Shown in pieces: positions 5,786-8,446 of a stretch of 8,446 nt of DNA (its first letter is position 1; each line of letters begins with the position of its first letter). The stretch lies in contig DATKNA010000198.1 in assembly GCA_035541595.1 (NCBI GenBank), positions 1 to 8,446 of the forward strand, in the 5' to 3' direction. The stretch comes from DATKNA01 sp035541595 (lineage in GTDB: Bacteria; Actinomycetota; Actinomycetes; Actinomycetales; Kineosporiaceae). The position numbers and the translations under genes were made by a program. The notes beneath the pieces are model-generated. The model worked only from the letters and a program-made list of their open reading frames with translations, searched no databases and was not told the origin of the DNA.

Positions 5786-7665
5786 GGCAGCTCCTCCTGG
5801 GCGAGCTTGCGGATGGCGTCGGCCAGCTCGCCCGAGGTGAACGGCACGCCCCGGACGCGGTTGTAGCCCACGGCGTCGACCAGGTACCGGGCGCGCACGA
5901 GCAGGGCGAGCTGCCCGAGGTTCATCTCGGGGACGAGCACCCGACGGTACCGGCGCAGCACGTCGCCGGTGTTCGCCGGCAACGGGTTGAGATGGCGCAG
6001 GTGGGCGGTCGCGACGGCCGGACCGGTCTCCCGGACGGCGCGCGCCGCGGCGTTGATCGGCCCGTACGTCGAACCCCAGCCGAGGACGAGCAGGTCCGCC
6101 CCGCCGGTCGGGTCGTCGACCTCGAGCGGCGGCACGTCGATCCCGTCGATCTTCGCCTGGCGCAGCCGCACCATGTGGTCGTGGTTGTCCGGGTCGTAAG
6201 AGATCTCGCCGGTGCCGTCGGCCTTCTCGATGCCGCCGATCCGGTGCTCGAGGCCGGGGACGCCCGGCGGGGCCCAGGGTCGCGCCAGCGTCAGGGGGTC
6301 GCGGTCGTAGGGCCGGAACGGCGTGTGACCGCCGTCCGAGCCGTCGGCCGGCGGCGAGGCGAAGGCGACCCGCAGGTCGGGCAGGGCCGAGACGTCCGGG
6401 ACCAGCCAGGGCTCCGAGCCGTTCGCCAGGTGGCCGTCGGACAGGAGGAGCACCGGCGTCCGGTACGTGGTCGCGATCCGGACCGCTTCGACCGCGGCGT
6501 CGAAGCAGTCCGCGGGGGAGCGCGGCGCCACGATCGCCACCGGCGCCTCGCCGTTGCGGCCGAACATCGCCTGCAGCAGGTCGGCCTGCTCGGTCTTCGT
6601 CGGCAGCCCCGTGCTGGGTCCGCCCCGCTGGACGTCGACCACGACGAGTGGCAGCTCGAGGCTGACGGCGAGCCCGACCGCCTCGGACTTGAGGGACAGC
6701 CCGGGCCCGGAGGTCGTCGTGACCCCGATCGCGCCGCCGTACGACGCGCCGAGTGCCATCCCGATCGATCCGATCTCGTCCTCGGCCTGCAGGGTCGTCA
6801 CGCCGAACCGCTTGAGCCGGCTGAGCGCGTGCAGGATGTCCGACGCCGGCGTGATCGGGTAGGAGCCCAGGACCAGCGGCAGCTCGGCCCGGTGGGCCGC
6901 GGCGACCAGCCCGTACGCGAGCGCCGTGTTCCCCGTGACGTTGCGGTACACCCCGGACGCCGACGGCGCGGGTGCGACCTCGTACCGGACGGCGAACGAC
7001 TCGGTGGTCTCCCCGAAGGACCAGCCGGCCTCGAACGCGCGCAGGTTGGCCTCGAGCAGCTGCGCCGTGCCGCCGAACTTGCTCCGCAGGAACCTCTTCG
7101 TCGGCTCGGTGGGCCGGCTGTACAGCCAGGACAGCATGCCGAGGGCGAACATGTTCTTGGCCCGCTCGGCCTCCTTGCGGGTGAGCTCGAGACCTTCCAG
7201 CGCCTTGACGGTCATGCTCGTCAGCGGGAACGCCTGCACGTCGTAGGAGTCGAGGCTGTCGTCGTCCCGGGGGTCGGCGGCGTAGCCGACCTTGGTGAGG
7301 TTGCGCTTGGTGAACTCGTCCGTGTCGAGGATGATCACTGAGCCGCGCGGGAGGTCGGGCAGGTTCGCCTTGAGCGCGGCGGGGTTCATCGCGACCAGCA
7401 CGTCGGGGGCGTCGCCGGGGGTGAGGACCTCATGGTCGGCGAAGTGCACCTGGAAGCTCGAGACACCGGGGAGCGTGCCCTGGGGGGCGCGGATCTCGGC
7501 CGGGAAGCTCGGCAGGGTGGCCAGGTCGTTGCCCAGCGCCGCCGTCTCGGCGGTGAACCGGTCGCCGGTCAGCTGCATCCCGTCGCCGGAGTCGCCGGCG
7601 AACCGGATCACGACGCGGTCGACCTGCTCCATGGGCTTGCTGTTCGCGGCGGGCGCGGTGGTCAT
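5782..7665 (-). CDS. korA: 2-oxoglutarate:ferredoxin oxidoreductase, fused gamma-alpha subunit
   Basis: Partner subunit of KorB; together they form the CoA-dependent 2-oxoglutarate:ferredoxin oxidoreductase that feeds succinyl-CoA into the TCA cycle and supplies low-potential electrons. From the ATG at 7665 it has 627 residues. The gamma domain comes first (about 15-215), with RFAGDSGDGMQLTGDRF (21-37) and LPSFPAEIRAPQGT (51-64). The alpha pyrimidine-binding domain follows (about 240-440), with the signature SYPITPASDI (268-277), EDEIGSIGMALGASYGG (295-311), TTTSGPGLSLKSEA (316-329) and VDVQRGGPSTGLPTKTEQAD (343-362). The C-terminal domain contains DLLVLGWGSTYG (524-535) and HLNPLP (558-563). 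The chosen start has AGAAGGA eleven bases upstream, slightly far. A longer frame to 7713 lacks family similarity, and an internal ATG at 7632, before EQVDRVVIRF, is possible. Assignment to 2-oxoglutarate rather than another 2-oxoacid rests on resemblance to mycobacterial KorA. Confidence 0.94.
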   Translation of the reverse strand: MTTAPAANSKPMEQVDRVVIRFAGDSGDGMQLTGDRFTAETAALGNDLATLPSFPAEIRAPQGTLPGVSSFQVHFADHEVLTPGDAPDVLVAMNPAALKANLPDLPRGSVIILDTDEFTKRNLTKVGYAADPRDDDSLDSYDVQAFPLTSMTVKALEGLELTRKEAERAKNMFALGMLSWLYSRPTEPTKRFLRSKFGGTAQLLEANLRAFEAGWSFGETTESFAVRYEVAPAPSASGVYRNVTGNTALAYGLVAAAHRAELPLVLGSYPITPASDILHALSRLKRFGVTTLQAEDEIGSIGMALGASYGGAIGVTTTSGPGLSLKSEAVGLAVSLELPLVVVDVQRGGPSTGLPTKTEQADLLQAMFGRNGEAPVAIVAPRSPADCFDAAVEAVRIATTYRTPVLLLSDGHLANGSEPWLVPDVSALPDLRVAFASPPADGSDGGHTPFRPYDRDPLTLARPWAPPGVPGLEHRIGGIEKADGTGEISYDPDNHDHMVRLRQAKIDGIDVPPLEVDDPTGGADLLVLGWGSTYGPINAAARAVRETGPAVATAHLRHLNPLPANTGDVLRRYRRVLVPEMNLGQLALLVRARYLVDAVGYNRVRGVPFTSGELADAIRKLAQEELP

Positions 7666-7720
7666 GACTGCAGCGGTCCTTCTGTCGCCGGCGGAGGGCG
7701 GAACCGTCCTCACCTACCCG

Positions 7721-7726
7721 ATCGTA
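7721..7726 (-). promoter_or_regulatory. Candidate -10 box for korAB
   Basis: TACGAT on the minus strand fits the actinobacterial TAnnnT form and would give a 5' leader of about 50 bases before the korA ATG. It sits inside a 5-bp inverted repeat, CCTAC-CCGATC-GTAGG (7713-7728), so a dimeric regulator could cover it. There is no good TTGACA-like element 16-19 bases upstream. Confidence 0.35.
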
Positions 7727-7794
7727 GGTCCCGGCCTCCGGCGATCTCCCCCGGACGTCGGTCCGCCCACTCCCAACCGGTGACGCGGCTCCGC

Positions 7795-7817
7795 TGTTCC
7801 TCCGGGAACACTATTCC
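7795..7817. promoter_or_regulatory. Operator-like palindrome upstream of korAB
   Basis: TGTTCC-TCCG-GGAACA is a perfect 6-bp inverted repeat (7795-7810), and a further TTCC at 7814-7817 pairs with the same GGAA across CACTA. This makes a TTCC...GGAA...TTCC triple about 70-80 bases upstream of the proposed -10 box. It is moderately AT-richer than its surroundings. It may bind a dimeric regulator; no known regulator could be named from it. Confidence 0.35.
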
Positions 7818-7956
7818 GCCCGGCGGAGGCGCCCGATGTGCGACGCAGGTCACAGCCGACCGGGGTCGATGAGCCTTCGCAAGGAACTGCCGGGTGCGCG
7901 GCTCGACGGGTCCGAGAACACCTGCCCGGAGGTGCCCCGGCCCGGTCGCGGCTGCG

Positions 7957-8446
7957 TCAGACCGACGGGTCGGGTCCGGGGTGGCCGGCGTCCGCCGGGT
8001 GGCGGGGCGGAACGGTCAGGAGGCCCCGCTGCGCGGCCCCCTGCGGGGCGGCCTGCGCCGTCGGCGGCGGCAGCGGCGGTGCCAGGTAGCCCGCGCCCAG
8101 GCAGACGAACCCGACGGCGGCCGCGAACGCGGCAGGAGAGCCGTCCGCCAGCCCTCGTTGCACCGTGCGCAGCGCCGCCGCGGGCACGGCGCCCCCGGCG
8201 ATCTCGCGATGCAGTGCCCGCATCAGCGTCCCGGTCTCGTGGTCGGGGACCGGGACGACCGGGGCGACCAGCTGGGCCGTCCCGCCGGCCAGGAACGCCG
8301 CGCCCAGCCCGAGGAGCTCGTCCCCGGCGAGCACGGCGGAGCGGCCGCTGTCGCAGGCCGCGAGGACGACCGTGTGCGGCAGCGTCGTCACCCGCTCCAG
8401 GTCGTGCACCAGCAGCGGACCGTCCGCCAGCGTCAGCCGGGAGACC
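7957..8446 (-). CDS. CHAT-domain (caspase-like) protein, C-terminal part, runs off right edge
   Basis: The 162 visible C-terminal residues form the end of a CHAT domain, a peptidase-C14-like fold found in separase- and caspase-related bacterial proteins. The block PHTVVLAACDSGRSAVLAGD (24-42 of the fragment) holds the likely nucleophile, Cys31 (codon 8353-8355), followed by ELLGLGAAFLAGGTAQLVAP and VPVPDHETGTLMRALHREI, all typical of actinobacterial CHAT proteins. A proline/alanine-rich tail (from about 122) ends the protein. The frame stays open to the right edge with VSRLTLADGPLL before the block, so the real start lies outside; a GTG at 8409 is internal. The catalytic His and any TPR or other N-terminal repeats, which would show its role (protease effector, scaffold, defence), cannot be seen. 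It is on the same strand as korAB, 291 bases upstream. Confidence 0.85.
   Translation of the reverse strand, partial: VSRLTLADGPLLVHDLERVTTLPHTVVLAACDSGRSAVLAGDELLGLGAAFLAGGTAQLVAPVVPVPDHETGTLMRALHREIAGGAVPAAALRTVQRGLADGSPAAFAAAVGFVCLGAGYLAPPLPPPTAQAAPQGAAQRGLLTVPPRHPADAGHPGPDPSV

Larger units (their letters stand above)
7666..7956. promoter_or_regulatory. Gene-free upstream region of korAB
   Basis: No coding signal is convincing in these 291 bases between the CHAT gene stop and korA. They hold a -10-like box, two operator-like palindromes (listed separately) and a weak 5-bp hairpin CACCT-GCCCGG-AGGTG at 7919-7934 that could end the CHAT transcript. Since both neighbours are on the minus strand, read-through from the CHAT gene is possible, but the length of the gap favours an independent kor promoter. 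Confidence 0.5.

Noticed and set aside
3982..5866. Plus-strand open frames at 3982-5103 and 4559-5866 opposite rarD and korB
   Set aside because: Arg/Pro/Asp-rich shadows crossing real gene borders; no family features.
5992..7341. Plus-strand open frame of 449 codons opposite korA
   Set aside because: Mirror of korA in high-GC DNA, with no recognisable domains.
7837..7854. TGTG...CACA element resembling a CRP site upstream of korA
   Set aside because: The spacer is ten bases, whereas the CRP consensus has eight between TGTG and CACA, so the half-sites are out of register.
7838..8089. Small plus-strand open frame opposite the CHAT tail
   Set aside because: Low-complexity Gly/Arg/Ala translation antisense to the CHAT C-terminus, with no ribosome binding site worth noting.

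Overview
The window is very GC-rich, with strong G/C at third codon positions. Its protein types (KorAB of the mycobacterial kind, LigC-type ligase with a stand-alone LigD-type polymerase, an actinobacterial CHAT protein) point to a high-GC actinomycete, perhaps a relative of the Pseudonocardia or Geodermatophilus groups. The genus is a guess from protein resemblance only.

Left end (1-1342): two decayed or shortened genes lie head to head. On the minus strand is a remnant of an FAD-dependent (geranylgeranyl-reductase/PHBH-like) oxidoreductase, lacking its N-terminal GxGxxG region and broken by a one-base frameshift in a C5 run. On the plus strand is the C-terminal half of a Schlafen/AlbA_2-type ATP-binding regulator, starting abruptly inside its ATPase-like domain. 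Both genes have lost their 5' halves at the same AT-rich spot (about 430-467), as if one deletion or insertion/excision event removed the shared divergent region.

Middle (1366-4593, minus strand): a probable operon reads rarD (EamA-family permease) -> ATP-dependent DNA ligase of LigC type -> stand-alone LigD-type polymerase/primase. The ligase and polymerase correspond to two of the three catalytic modules of fused LigD and resemble the mycobacterial LigC/PolD pair, which acts in gap-filling repair and back-up end joining. No Ku or nuclease/phosphoesterase module is in the window. The 133-base gap between ligase and polymerase holds three small inverted repeats.

Right-middle (4661-7665, minus strand): korA-korB, overlapping by four bases (GTGA), encode the fused gamma-alpha and beta subunits of 2-oxoglutarate:ferredoxin oxidoreductase (CoA-dependent, TPP and [4Fe-4S]). 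A 10-bp perfect hairpin after korB separates it from rarD. About 290 bases of gene-free DNA upstream of korA carry a -10-like box and operator-like palindromes.

Right end (7957-8446, minus strand): the C-terminal end of a CHAT-domain (caspase-like) protein runs off the window; its catalytic Cys is visible, and its His and N-terminal domains are outside. No tRNA, rRNA, CRISPR or intact mobile element was seen. Most of the window is ordinary chromosomal content; the most unusual parts are the double 5' truncation at the left and the unseen N-terminal part of the CHAT gene.
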